A stretch of 64,000 nt of DNA from Burkholderiales bacterium RIFCSPHIGHO2_12_FULL_63_20. GTDB taxonomy: Bacteria > Pseudomonadota > Gammaproteobacteria > Burkholderiales > Burkholderiaceae_C. How positions within the stretch are numbered: the first letter of the stretch is position 1; each line of letters starts with the position of its first letter. The position numbers and the translations under genes are program-made. The stretch covers positions 1 to 64,000 of the forward strand of contig MESA01000006.1 in the NCBI GenBank assembly GCA_001770775.1. Direction: 5' to 3'. Below, piece after piece: positions 56,883 through 64,000 of this stretch. The notes beneath the pieces were generated by a model. It did no database searches and was not told where the DNA came from. It saw nothing but the letters and a program-made list of their open reading frames with translations.

Positions 56883-57902
56883 TCAGATGAATTCGACCGA
56901 TTCATGGAAGACCTGAGGCAATCGTTCCAGGCGACGCATGAATTCAGGACTGCTGCGCCCTATACTCCGAGCATAAGAATAAACCTTGGACCCTAGCCTG
57001 CTGGCATAAATAGACACAGAGCTGACATTCAGATAAAACTCCGCCCCACCTGTCAAAGCCATCTTTTCCAGAGACACCTCGCCCGCCAACTCCTGCACCT
57101 CATGCGCAGGAATTTTTTTCTTCAAATAGGCAATCAGGCGATCTGAAAATTCAGGCTTGACATATTGATAAGGATGGCGCTTGAGGTAAACAATCTCACT
57201 CTCACCCAAGCGTTCAGTCAGTTTCTCCAACAACTGGTCAAAGCCCGCCATGAAATCATGTTCGGCCACCACCCGGGTCTCGACCACAGAGTCCAGCACA
57301 ATCACTTTCCGAGAACCTGGCGGGGGAATCACCTCATCTCCTACGCCCGGAAATGCGAGATCAACAACAACCTTTTTTGCAAAGCCAGGAAAGGCCTTTT
57401 CAGATGTGCAATACACTGAAAGATAGTCATCTTTGCAAAAAAATCGATCTTTGAAGCGTCCCAGATAAAAAACACGTGATAGCAATATCTGCTTCCACCC
57501 GAGTATGGCGGGCGGCACCACGTCATTCATCTTATCTACCGAGAAGTAGGACCACAAGCCCTCCTCCATCAAACTGTAGCCCCGACACCGGGGGTGAGAC
57601 ACGGCCAAGTTTGCAAACTCTGAATACGTATGAGGAAAATAACAAACAAATTCGGCGGGGGACAAATCATCAATGAACTGTCGGATTTTTCGAAAATGAC
57701 GCCAACCCCGCAGCGGGTTCTTATAGATCAGAAAATATTCATCCGGCAAATCCAGAGGGGCCACTCTGATGCCGTCCTCGCTGGTTTCAAACTTTCTGTC
57801 CAGCAAGAACACCACGTCATTCGGCGTAATGCGCTCCCGGCGGATGATGGCCCAAGCCACCTCGCGGGTAATGTGACTGTGTATCAAAAAGATATGTTTC
57901 AT
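56883..57902 (-). CDS. Putative sialyltransferase-like (GT-B) glycosyltransferase
   Basis: The 339-aa protein starts IFLIHSHITREVAWAII, as do several capsule and lipooligosaccharide sialyltransferases. It shows their three short motifs in order: an acidic-acidic-Gly (SLMEEGLWSY), an HP motif (YLKRHPYQYV) and a serine pair (LNVSSVSIYA). This supports a transferase using a CMP-activated nonulosonic acid or a Kdo-like sugar. No neuB, neuA or kds gene is in the window, so the donor must come from elsewhere. The composition is more AT-rich than the locus average. Confidence 0.6.
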   Translation of the reverse strand: MKHIFLIHSHITREVAWAIIRRERITPNDVVFLLDRKFETSEDGIRVAPLDLPDEYFLIYKNPLRGWRHFRKIRQFIDDLSPAEFVCYFPHTYSEFANLAVSHPRCRGYSLMEEGLWSYFSVDKMNDVVPPAILGWKQILLSRVFYLGRFKDRFFCKDDYLSVYCTSEKAFPGFAKKVVVDLAFPGVGDEVIPPPGSRKVIVLDSVVETRVVAEHDFMAGFDQLLEKLTERLGESEIVYLKRHPYQYVKPEFSDRLIAYLKKKIPAHEVQELAGEVSLEKMALTGGAEFYLNVSSVSIYASRLGSKVYSYARSIGRSSPEFMRRLERLPQVFHESVEFI

Positions 57903-57929
57903 GCGGCAACCCCATGATCGATACGGCTG

Positions 57930-59855
57930 TTAGCTTGATGGCCCGACTGACTGCGCCGGCATCGATCCGCCATGCTTGCCTACCAACTGTCTCGCAGTCA
58001 ACTCCTCGTACAGCAACTTGCCCAGTAAGACGGCGCCCTCTTTGGTCAAATGACCACCGTCGTAGGAAATCAACCGCCCATTCGGCAGGAAGAGCGGGCA
58101 CGAGCCTTGGGGGCCACACAGCAGACCTGACACGTTGACAAAGCGGGCTGTGCCCGCTGCCTCCTCCACGATCCGATTCACGTCCCGATGCGTTCCCGAG
58201 ACCTTGTTCTGCCTGGCATACCTGTCCGGCAGCGGGATTGACATCAGTCGCTTGATGTCGATGGCACCAAAGCTCTTGGAGCCGAAGACGATGAACTTCT
58301 CACCATATTCCTTTTTGAGGTTAGTCAGGCTTTCCTTCAGCAGACCCGCCTCCCAAGGCGCCCATGCCGACGCAACCCAGACCACATCGCTCTGACGAAT
58401 CAGGCCATCGAGGGCCTTGCCCTTGTACCAGCCATCGTTGTCGCACAAGAAGGGCTGTTTCTGAGTAATGTCCTGATGGAAGTCGCGGTCGAGGTGCAGA
58501 TTGCCGCAGCCAGCCGTGATCTGGTGGGTGGAGATCTGCACCTGAGCCGCAAGCGGGCTTTCGTACACCGCATTGACCAGATCCTTGGCAAAGCTGTCGC
58601 CCACGACAAGAATCTTCAAGCGTTGATCGTTGGCCTTGAACGGCACATGCTGCAGGTCATCGAAGCGCTTGCGCACATACGCGCCATAGACACCGGGCGA
58701 TACGCTGGCCAGATACCGATCCTCCGGCGCGAGGCGTGACACAAAGCCGTCCGAGGCATGGGCGACCGCCCCGAGCATGGCCACCGCGCCACATCCGGCG
58801 AAACTGAAACCAGCGATTTGCTTGCCCGTGATGCGCCTCCCATGGCGAAACGGGGTTTCAACGAAACGCCAGCTGCCGTACGCCAGGATCAGTGCAAACA
58901 AAGAGAGCCCGCCATACAAGACCGCGTGGTGGCTTGGCAACCCGGCGTGCTTGGCAAAAGCAAACAGGGGTTGGTGCCAAAGGTAGGCGCTGTAACTGAT
59001 CAGGCCCACGCCGACAAAAGCCCGTGAACAAAGTACCCGGCCCACCCACGTCTGCGGCCCGCAGTACACGATGATCAATGCGGTGCCCACGGTGGGCACC
59101 AGGGCATAAAACCCCGGGAATGGCGTACGCTGGTCAAAACCAAAAATCGCGTACAGCAGCAATCCAGCGCCAATCAGCGCGGCGACATTGCGCGCCGCCA
59201 GCGAGACCTCCTTCTGCGCTGGACGAGACAGATAAAAAGCCACCAGGACCCCGAGAATCAACTCCCAAGCACGCGTAGGGAGCAGAAAAAAGGCGGCGAT
59301 GGGCTTGTTGAGCGCCCCCCACTGTGCCAACGCCAAGCTGCCGATGGCCACCACGACCAAGAGGGTCGTCAGCCACGCCCTGCCCCAGCGCCACGCCAGC
59401 ATCATGAACAGGGGGAAGAAAAGGTAGAACTGTTCCTCAACGGCCAGACTCCAGGTGTGCAACAGCGGCTTCAGCTCTGCCGCCCCCTCGAAATAGCCTG
59501 TCTGCGACCAGAAAAGGATGTTGGACGAGAAGGTCATTGTTGCGACCAGACTTTGGCCGAATTCCTTCATCTCGCTGGGCAACAAGAAAGCGTAAGCCGC
59601 CGGAATACATACCGCCACCACGAGCAGCAGTGCGGGAAGGATCCTTCGGGCTCTTCTTTCGTAAAAGTGAACGATGGAAAAGCGATCAGCCGACATCTCG
59701 GCCATCACAATGTTGGCGATCAGGTAGCCACTGATCACAAAAAACACATCGACACCGACATAGCCGCCCGAAAAAATCTCGAATCCCGCGTGAAACAGAA
59801 TCACTGGAATGACGGCCAGTGCTCTCAACCCATCTATTTCTCTTCTGTATTTCAT
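57930..59855 (-). CDS. Acyltransferase-3/SGNH fusion polysaccharide O-acetyltransferase
   Basis: I start at ATG 59855 (MKYRREIDGL), which matches the paralogue start and is preceded by GGGGGGTGG; 641 aa. The ten-TM acyltransferase-3 domain (GVDVFFVISGYLIANI, ARRILPALLL, LLHTWSLAVEEQFYL) is followed by an SGNH domain with ILVVGDSFAKDL and late YDGGHLTKEGA. The N-terminal 330 residues are very like those of the protein at 51562-53505, while the SGNH halves differ strongly. This suggests duplication with altered acceptor specificity. Confidence 0.93.
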   Translation of the reverse strand: MKYRREIDGLRALAVIPVILFHAGFEIFSGGYVGVDVFFVISGYLIANIVMAEMSADRFSIVHFYERRARRILPALLLVVAVCIPAAYAFLLPSEMKEFGQSLVATMTFSSNILFWSQTGYFEGAAELKPLLHTWSLAVEEQFYLFFPLFMMLAWRWGRAWLTTLLVVVAIGSLALAQWGALNKPIAAFFLLPTRAWELILGVLVAFYLSRPAQKEVSLAARNVAALIGAGLLLYAIFGFDQRTPFPGFYALVPTVGTALIIVYCGPQTWVGRVLCSRAFVGVGLISYSAYLWHQPLFAFAKHAGLPSHHAVLYGGLSLFALILAYGSWRFVETPFRHGRRITGKQIAGFSFAGCGAVAMLGAVAHASDGFVSRLAPEDRYLASVSPGVYGAYVRKRFDDLQHVPFKANDQRLKILVVGDSFAKDLVNAVYESPLAAQVQISTHQITAGCGNLHLDRDFHQDITQKQPFLCDNDGWYKGKALDGLIRQSDVVWVASAWAPWEAGLLKESLTNLKKEYGEKFIVFGSKSFGAIDIKRLMSIPLPDRYARQNKVSGTHRDVNRIVEEAAGTARFVNVSGLLCGPQGSCPLFLPNGRLISYDGGHLTKEGAVLLGKLLYEELTARQLVGKHGGSMPAQSVGPSS

Positions 59856-59943
59856 TCCACCCCCCATTCGGTCAACGTGCTCGACCAGCCGCCAGCCTCA
59901 AATCTTGCTTCTGAGCGATCACCATTGACCCTTTCCCACAGGC

Positions 59944-61239
59944 TCACGGCAGGTCGACCTCTTTATCCAGCTCGGCTTGCATGACCGTCGGCAGCAACGA
60001 CAACATGACAATCAGGAAATAGACCAGCTCGAAATACGCAAGACTGACCCCACCACCGGCAGCCATGAACGCGACCAACGACAGGCACCCGGCGTTGCTC
60101 AAATCCAGCGCCCACAAACCACGCTGAGTCTTTGCGTAAATGCGTTTGACGCGAAATCGCGCATAAAAGGCCGATGTCAACAACCCCAGAAACAAGAAAA
60201 GTCCCACATATCCCAAGTCTCCCAACACTTGGAAGTAGATGCTGTGCGCTGCCTTGGGGCTGTACTTGCTCATATCGACCACAAACAGGCTCGGTCGATC
60301 CTTGTGTTCGTCCCAGATCCAGTAGTTCTGCACTGCATTGAAGCCACCGCCGAAGACAGGGTGTTCGTTGGCAATCGATGCACTGACCCGCCAGGCCGCC
60401 ACACGGTTCATGAAGGAGTCGTCCTCACCCGCGGTCTGGATGGATTCAATGCGATCAAACCACCGCTCTGGTGCCATTTGCGCAACCCCGAACGCCAAAA
60501 CCGCCACCACAACCAGAGAGCTCAACTTACGGTGACTGATCAACCAGTACCAGAAGCCCAACACAGCCAAGGCCAGAAAGCCACCGCGCGAGTTGGTGCC
60601 GATGATCGTCATGATGGTCACCACCACGCCGAATACAGCCACCAACTTGGCGGACTTTTGCGCACTGTATCGGTAGAGGTACATCAGCAGAGGAACCAAC
60701 ATCGCCATGCCCAAGGCGTAGAGGTTGTTGTCCGTGAGACTGGAACTGGTGACGCCCACGACGTTGTGGGTACCGCCCGACACGATCACTTTCAAGCCGT
60801 CTACGACCGCATGAAAGCCCAACCCCAAGGCCAGTACCACCAGGGTCATGTGAATTCGCCAACGCGAGCAGAGAAAGAAGGGGGCCATCAACGCAAGTGC
60901 CATGCCCTTCCAGAACGTCTCTACACGGATCTCCAGAAGTGGGTTGGGCTGCAATGCAAATGCGGCGGACAACATGCCGTGCACAACGAAAAACAGAAGC
61001 AAAACGGTGCTGGCATTCCATTGGAATTTCCCGCGGTCCTTCACGCGCCCCATCATCAACAGCAGCGCGGCAATTCCTGCGAACACGAACACGTATCTGA
61101 AGCCCTGCATGAACCCGTACAGGTAGTTCGCGGGCGACATCAACGTGGTGAAGATCCAAAGCAGGAAGGCGATGAAGCCATCCATGAATGCCATAGGCAC
61201 CAGCCCCAGCATGATGCCGAACATGAAGAGGTCTCTCAC
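59944..61239 (-). CDS. O-glycosylation/O-antigen ligase, exosortase A system-associated
   Basis: The 431-aa protein (GTG start at 61239) has about ten TM helices. The family-typical start is AFMDGFIAFLLWIFTTLMSP followed by YLYGFMQGFRYVF. It also has a Wzy/WaaL-type loop (GTNSRGGFLALAVLGF, PVFGGGFNAVQNYWI, AHSIYFQVLGDLGYVGLFL). This is the exosortase-A-associated ligase group (TIGR03097-like), thought to polymerise or transfer the exopolysaccharide. Its start overlaps the 48-aa gene stop (GTGA). Confidence 0.92.
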   Translation of the reverse strand: MRDLFMFGIMLGLVPMAFMDGFIAFLLWIFTTLMSPANYLYGFMQGFRYVFVFAGIAALLLMMGRVKDRGKFQWNASTVLLLFFVVHGMLSAAFALQPNPLLEIRVETFWKGMALALMAPFFLCSRWRIHMTLVVLALGLGFHAVVDGLKVIVSGGTHNVVGVTSSSLTDNNLYALGMAMLVPLLMYLYRYSAQKSAKLVAVFGVVVTIMTIIGTNSRGGFLALAVLGFWYWLISHRKLSSLVVVAVLAFGVAQMAPERWFDRIESIQTAGEDDSFMNRVAAWRVSASIANEHPVFGGGFNAVQNYWIWDEHKDRPSLFVVDMSKYSPKAAHSIYFQVLGDLGYVGLFLFLGLLTSAFYARFRVKRIYAKTQRGLWALDLSNAGCLSLVAFMAAGGGVSLAYFELVYFLIVMLSLLPTVMQAELDKEVDLP

Positions 61240-61382
61240 TTCTTGCCCTTTGCTTTTTCTTCTTCGTAGGCAAACAGCCCCAGGTCAGCCGGGGTTCGGC
61301 CCTGCTTTTTATTGAACTTCACGATCACCCAGCAGCAGTACGCCAGCAAGAGCACATCAAGAGCAAACAGCAAAGATTCCAT
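61236..61382 (-). CDS. 48-aa single-span membrane peptide
   Basis: The ATG at 61382 lies two bases after the GT4 stop and the stop overlaps the ligase start (GTGA), so the frame is embedded in a coupled series. The peptide has one hydrophobic span (LLFALDVLLLAYCCWVIV) followed by a charged tail, EEEKAKGKK. I do not recognise a family. The tight fit suggests a real gene that may be a partner of the ligase. Confidence 0.7.
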   Translation of the reverse strand: MESLLFALDVLLLAYCCWVIVKFNKKQGRTPADLGLFAYEEEKAKGKK

Positions 61383-61384
61383 CG

Positions 61385-62611
61385 TCAGTTCACCATGTGT
61401 GGATCTTTGTCCATCGTGCGGAACACGTCCAGCAAGACCTGTACACGATGAGGCCACGCATTTTCTTGGGCGTACTGCCGAATGCGCGCAGCGTTCCACT
61501 GTGCCCTCAAGGCTGCCTGCAACGCTTTGCTCAAAGCCTGCGCATCACCGAAGGGCACCACCTCGCCCAATTCTGACCGACACACCACCTCGCGGTTCCC
61601 CCCCACATCCGTGGTCACCACGGGCACCCCGCAGGCCATGGCCTCCAGAAAGACATTGGCCCAGCCTTCGGCACTGGTCGCCAACACAAACACATCGGCC
61701 GCACTCAACACCTCAGCCAACGCATCATGCGGCTTCGGCCCTAGAAACCTCACATGTGGGCCAAGACCCAGCTCGGCCACCATCTTCTCCAGCTCTGCGC
61801 GGTTGTCTCCCTCGGCGCTGGCGCCGCCCACGATGAGGTAGACCAGATCGGGGTAAGTCTTCAGCAACTCCGGCAGCAGCGGAATGACACGATGGAACCC
61901 TTTGCGCTCGACAAGCCCACCCACAGAGATCAGCACCTGAGCAGTGGGTGCAATGCCGAGCTTAGCGCGAGCCTGGTCTTTGGGGTGTGGCTGAAACTTG
62001 CTGATGTCGACGCCATTGCCCACCACCAGCGTGCGTGCCGGATCAGCACCCAGCTCCAAGGCCACACGCTTCAACTCTGACGACACCGCGATGAGACGTG
62101 TCGCCCTCTGGAGCGCCTTTTTCAAGGGACCCACCAAGGCCGGTGTGCGCGCGTGACGGGCCTCGGTGCCACGCAGGGTGATTGCCACGGGCACCTTCAG
62201 CCATCGCCCCAGCAAGGTGGCTGCGTAACCGTCGGGGTACGCGAAATGCGCATCAATGATGTCTGCTCGGCCGGCTTGCCTCAGGCGTTTGACCATCGCA
62301 TACGTGCTCAGGGCCATGAACACCCCATCCCACTGCTTGAAGACACCTGGAATGGAAAAGTAGCGCGGATACCAGACGTCCACCCCGTCTTGCTGCTGAT
62401 GCGCAGGGGGCCTTGGGCGGAAGTGCGGCTTGAACATCCGCAAGACCGACTGGAACGGAAACCAGGGCGTTGGCGCGACAACCACGATGGGCAGATGCGC
62501 CCCCACCCTGAACATCCTCTCGCGCACAAAGACACCCGCGTTCGGTTGCACAGGACTGGGAAAGAGGCTCGAGTACACCAGCAGTGCCGGTCGCGGGGCC
62601 TGGTCTGACAT
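61385..62611 (-). CDS. Group 1 (GT4) glycosyltransferase
   Basis: I use ATG 62611, overlapping the wecC stop by one base (TGATG); 408 aa. The GT-B features are clear: PNAGVFVRERM at the N-terminus, HFAYPDGYAATLLGRWL, TLRGTEARHAR, VVGNGVDISKFQPHP and LISVGGLVERKGFHRV. The nucleotide-sugar site is EGWANVFLEAMACGVPVV. It adds a sugar to a lipid-linked intermediate. Its operon position after wecB/wecC makes ManNAcA a possible donor, but the sequence does not prove it. Confidence 0.9.
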   Translation of the reverse strand: MSDQAPRPALLVYSSLFPSPVQPNAGVFVRERMFRVGAHLPIVVVAPTPWFPFQSVLRMFKPHFRPRPPAHQQQDGVDVWYPRYFSIPGVFKQWDGVFMALSTYAMVKRLRQAGRADIIDAHFAYPDGYAATLLGRWLKVPVAITLRGTEARHARTPALVGPLKKALQRATRLIAVSSELKRVALELGADPARTLVVGNGVDISKFQPHPKDQARAKLGIAPTAQVLISVGGLVERKGFHRVIPLLPELLKTYPDLVYLIVGGASAEGDNRAELEKMVAELGLGPHVRFLGPKPHDALAEVLSAADVFVLATSAEGWANVFLEAMACGVPVVTTDVGGNREVVCRSELGEVVPFGDAQALSKALQAALRAQWNAARIRQYAQENAWPHRVQVLLDVFRTMDKDPHMVN

Positions 62612-63831
62612 CAACGCCACACGCCCTTTGTGTCGATCACCACCTTGTCCTTGATCAGCTCACGATCCAGGTCCATGAACTCCTCATGATCGACCAGCAA
62701 CAAGAGAATGTCAGCCTTCTGGAGCGCCGTCTTCAAGTCGGTCAACGGGAAAGGCGCTTTCGCTGGGTCCACATTGGGATCGCAGGCCAGGATCTCCCCG
62801 ATCTGTGCTTCTCGCAGGTGTTGAACGATCTCCAGCGAAGGCGATTCGCGCATGTCATCGATGTTGGCCTTGAAGGTCAGGCCTAGACAGGCAATCACAG
62901 GCTCCTTGAAGCGCGCGGCTTTGACACGCACCCGCTCGATCACCCAATGCGGCTTGTCGTCGTTGACCTCACGCGCGGTGCGGATCAGGCGCGCCTCCTG
63001 CGGTGCGCTGGACACGATGAACCACGGGTCCACCGCAATACAGTGCCCACCCACACCGGGGCCGGGCTGCAAGATGTTGACGCGCGGGTGACGGTTGGCC
63101 AGCGAGATGGTTTCCCACACATTGATGCCCAGCTTGTCGCAGATCACGGACAGCTCGTTGGCAAAGGCAATGTTGACATCGCGGAAGGAGTTCTCCACCA
63201 GCTTGGACAGCTCGGCCGTCTTGCTGTCGGTCTCCAGGATCGCACCGTTGCAGAAGGTCTTGTACAGCGCCTTGGCCTTCGCCACCGCGGCCTTGGTGGT
63301 CCCGCCAATGATGCGGTCGTTGTCCACCAGTTCACGCAGGATGTGCCCCGGCAGCACGCGCTCGGGGCAATGGGCGGTGTGCACCTTGCCCGCCAGTTCC
63401 GGACGCGCCTCGCGCACGATGCGCTCGATCAATTCGGTGGTACCCACGGGCGAGGTGGACTCCAGAATGATGAGGTTGTCTTCACGCAGATAAGGCACGA
63501 TCGCGCGGGTCGCTGCTTCGACGTAAGACAGGTCGGGAGCCTTTGGATTGCCTTCGTCGACCTTGAAGGGCGTGGGCACGGCGATGATAAAGGTGTCACC
63601 CTCTTCCGGCACCAGCGAGGCACGCAAGTTGCCGCTGTTGACGGCCGAACGCACCAGGATATCCAGGTCCGGCTCGATGATGTGGATACGACCTGAATTG
63701 ATGGTGTTGACCGCCGACTCGTTGACGTCCACCCCCACCACGGTATGGCCCTTGGTGGCCAGCATCGAAGCCGTGGGCAGGCCGATGTAGCCCAGGCCCA
63801 TGACGATGATTTTTTGAAGTTCGCGTGCCAT
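62611..63831 (-). CDS. wecC: UDP-N-acetyl-D-mannosamine dehydrogenase
   Basis: The 406-aa enzyme oxidises UDP-ManNAc to UDP-ManNAcA with NAD+. It has the Rossmann motif MGLGYIGLPTA, the family motifs ESTSPVGTTE and AHCPERVLPG, LVENSFRDVNIAFANELS, and the catalytic Cys264 in GPGVGGHCIAVDPW. The C-terminal UDP-sugar domain has CLGLTFKANIDDMRESPS. Its ATG directly follows the wecB stop (TGAATG). Confidence 0.96.
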   Translation of the reverse strand: MARELQKIIVMGLGYIGLPTASMLATKGHTVVGVDVNESAVNTINSGRIHIIEPDLDILVRSAVNSGNLRASLVPEEGDTFIIAVPTPFKVDEGNPKAPDLSYVEAATRAIVPYLREDNLIILESTSPVGTTELIERIVREARPELAGKVHTAHCPERVLPGHILRELVDNDRIIGGTTKAAVAKAKALYKTFCNGAILETDSKTAELSKLVENSFRDVNIAFANELSVICDKLGINVWETISLANRHPRVNILQPGPGVGGHCIAVDPWFIVSSAPQEARLIRTAREVNDDKPHWVIERVRVKAARFKEPVIACLGLTFKANIDDMRESPSLEIVQHLREAQIGEILACDPNVDPAKAPFPLTDLKTALQKADILLLLVDHEEFMDLDRELIKDKVVIDTKGVWR

Positions 63832-64000
63832 TCAAACTCTCCCTTGCATGTTTTGTAGTGTGTTCACGATGCGCGCCACAGCCCGCCCGTCGCCATACGG
63901 GTTGTGCGCGCGTGACATCGCCAGATACGCGTCCGAGTCGGTCAGCAGGTGCTCGCATTCGCGCACGATGGCGTCGCGCGAGGTGCCCACCAGTTTCACC
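63832..64000 (-). CDS. wecB: UDP-N-acetylglucosamine 2-epimerase, C-terminal end
   Basis: Only the last ~55 codons are in the window; the gene continues past its right edge. The visible end reads VKLVGTSRDAIVRE, then MSRAHNPYGDGRAVARIV, the conserved C-terminus of non-hydrolysing UDP-GlcNAc 2-epimerases. It supplies UDP-ManNAc to WecC, encoded immediately after it. Confidence 0.9.
   Translation of the reverse strand, partial: VKLVGTSRDAIVRECEHLLTDSDAYLAMSRAHNPYGDGRAVARIVNTLQNMQGRV

Overview
The window is a high-GC chromosomal segment of a betaproteobacterium, most likely a member of the Burkholderiales. This is inferred from codon use and from the pairing of a Lap-type biofilm adhesin module with an XrtA (PEP-CTERM/exosortase A) exopolysaccharide locus. 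Nearly all of it is coding. There is no intergenic gap above 300 bp, and I saw no rRNA, tRNA, transposase, phage gene or CRISPR array.

Region 1 (1-11.3 kb) is a c-di-GMP-controlled adhesion module. It holds the C-terminal part of a giant RTX adhesin of the LapA type, a LapD-like degenerate GGDEF/EAL receptor, a LapG-like periplasmic cysteine protease and a TolC-family type I secretion porin carrying an extra NTF2-like domain. A bifunctional-looking GGDEF-EAL protein follows, translationally coupled to a PhnD-like periplasmic binding protein. Region 2 (11.3-17.7 kb) holds a short-chain dehydrogenase and a four-gene YbhGFSR-like ABC-2 exporter.

Region 3 (17.8-21.8 kb) is a compact minus-strand operon: a Tat-exported Cys-rich protein, a PqqD-like peptide chaperone, an HprK-related kinase A, an NTP_transf_5-type nucleotidyltransferase and a trypsin-like periplasmic protease. 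This HPr-rel-A-type gene set looks like a peptide or protein modification system and is the least understood system here. A good sigma-54 promoter candidate and a pair of 9-bp repeats lie upstream of it, directly after prsT. PrsR, a sigma-54 activator, is encoded in the same stretch.

Region 4 (21.8-64 kb) is the XrtA-associated exopolysaccharide locus. On the minus strand are prsT, prsR and prsK, an initiating sugar transferase, a multi-TM polymerase-like protein, a PLP-dependent decarboxylase and an AMP-forming ligase. Divergent from these, on the plus strand, are an acyl carrier protein and two alpha/beta hydrolases. A long plus-strand run (37.5-51.5 kb) follows: acyltransferases, a beta-helix protein, a CapK-like adenylating enzyme, a flippase, four glycosyltransferases, an ATP-grasp/low-molecular-weight phosphatase fusion and a polysaccharide deacetylase. 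A minus-strand run (64-51.5 kb) reads wecB, wecC, a GT4 glycosyltransferase, a 48-aa membrane peptide, an exosortase-A-type O-antigen ligase, an acyltransferase-SGNH protein, a sialyltransferase-like protein, another glycosyltransferase, a triple-VanZ protein and a second acyltransferase-SGNH protein.

Together the genes suggest a heavily decorated, probably ManNAcA-containing surface polysaccharide made by a Wzx/Wzy-like route under PrsK/PrsR control, beside an adhesin retained or released according to c-di-GMP. The exosortase gene itself is not in the window, and I found no PEP-CTERM substrate protein.
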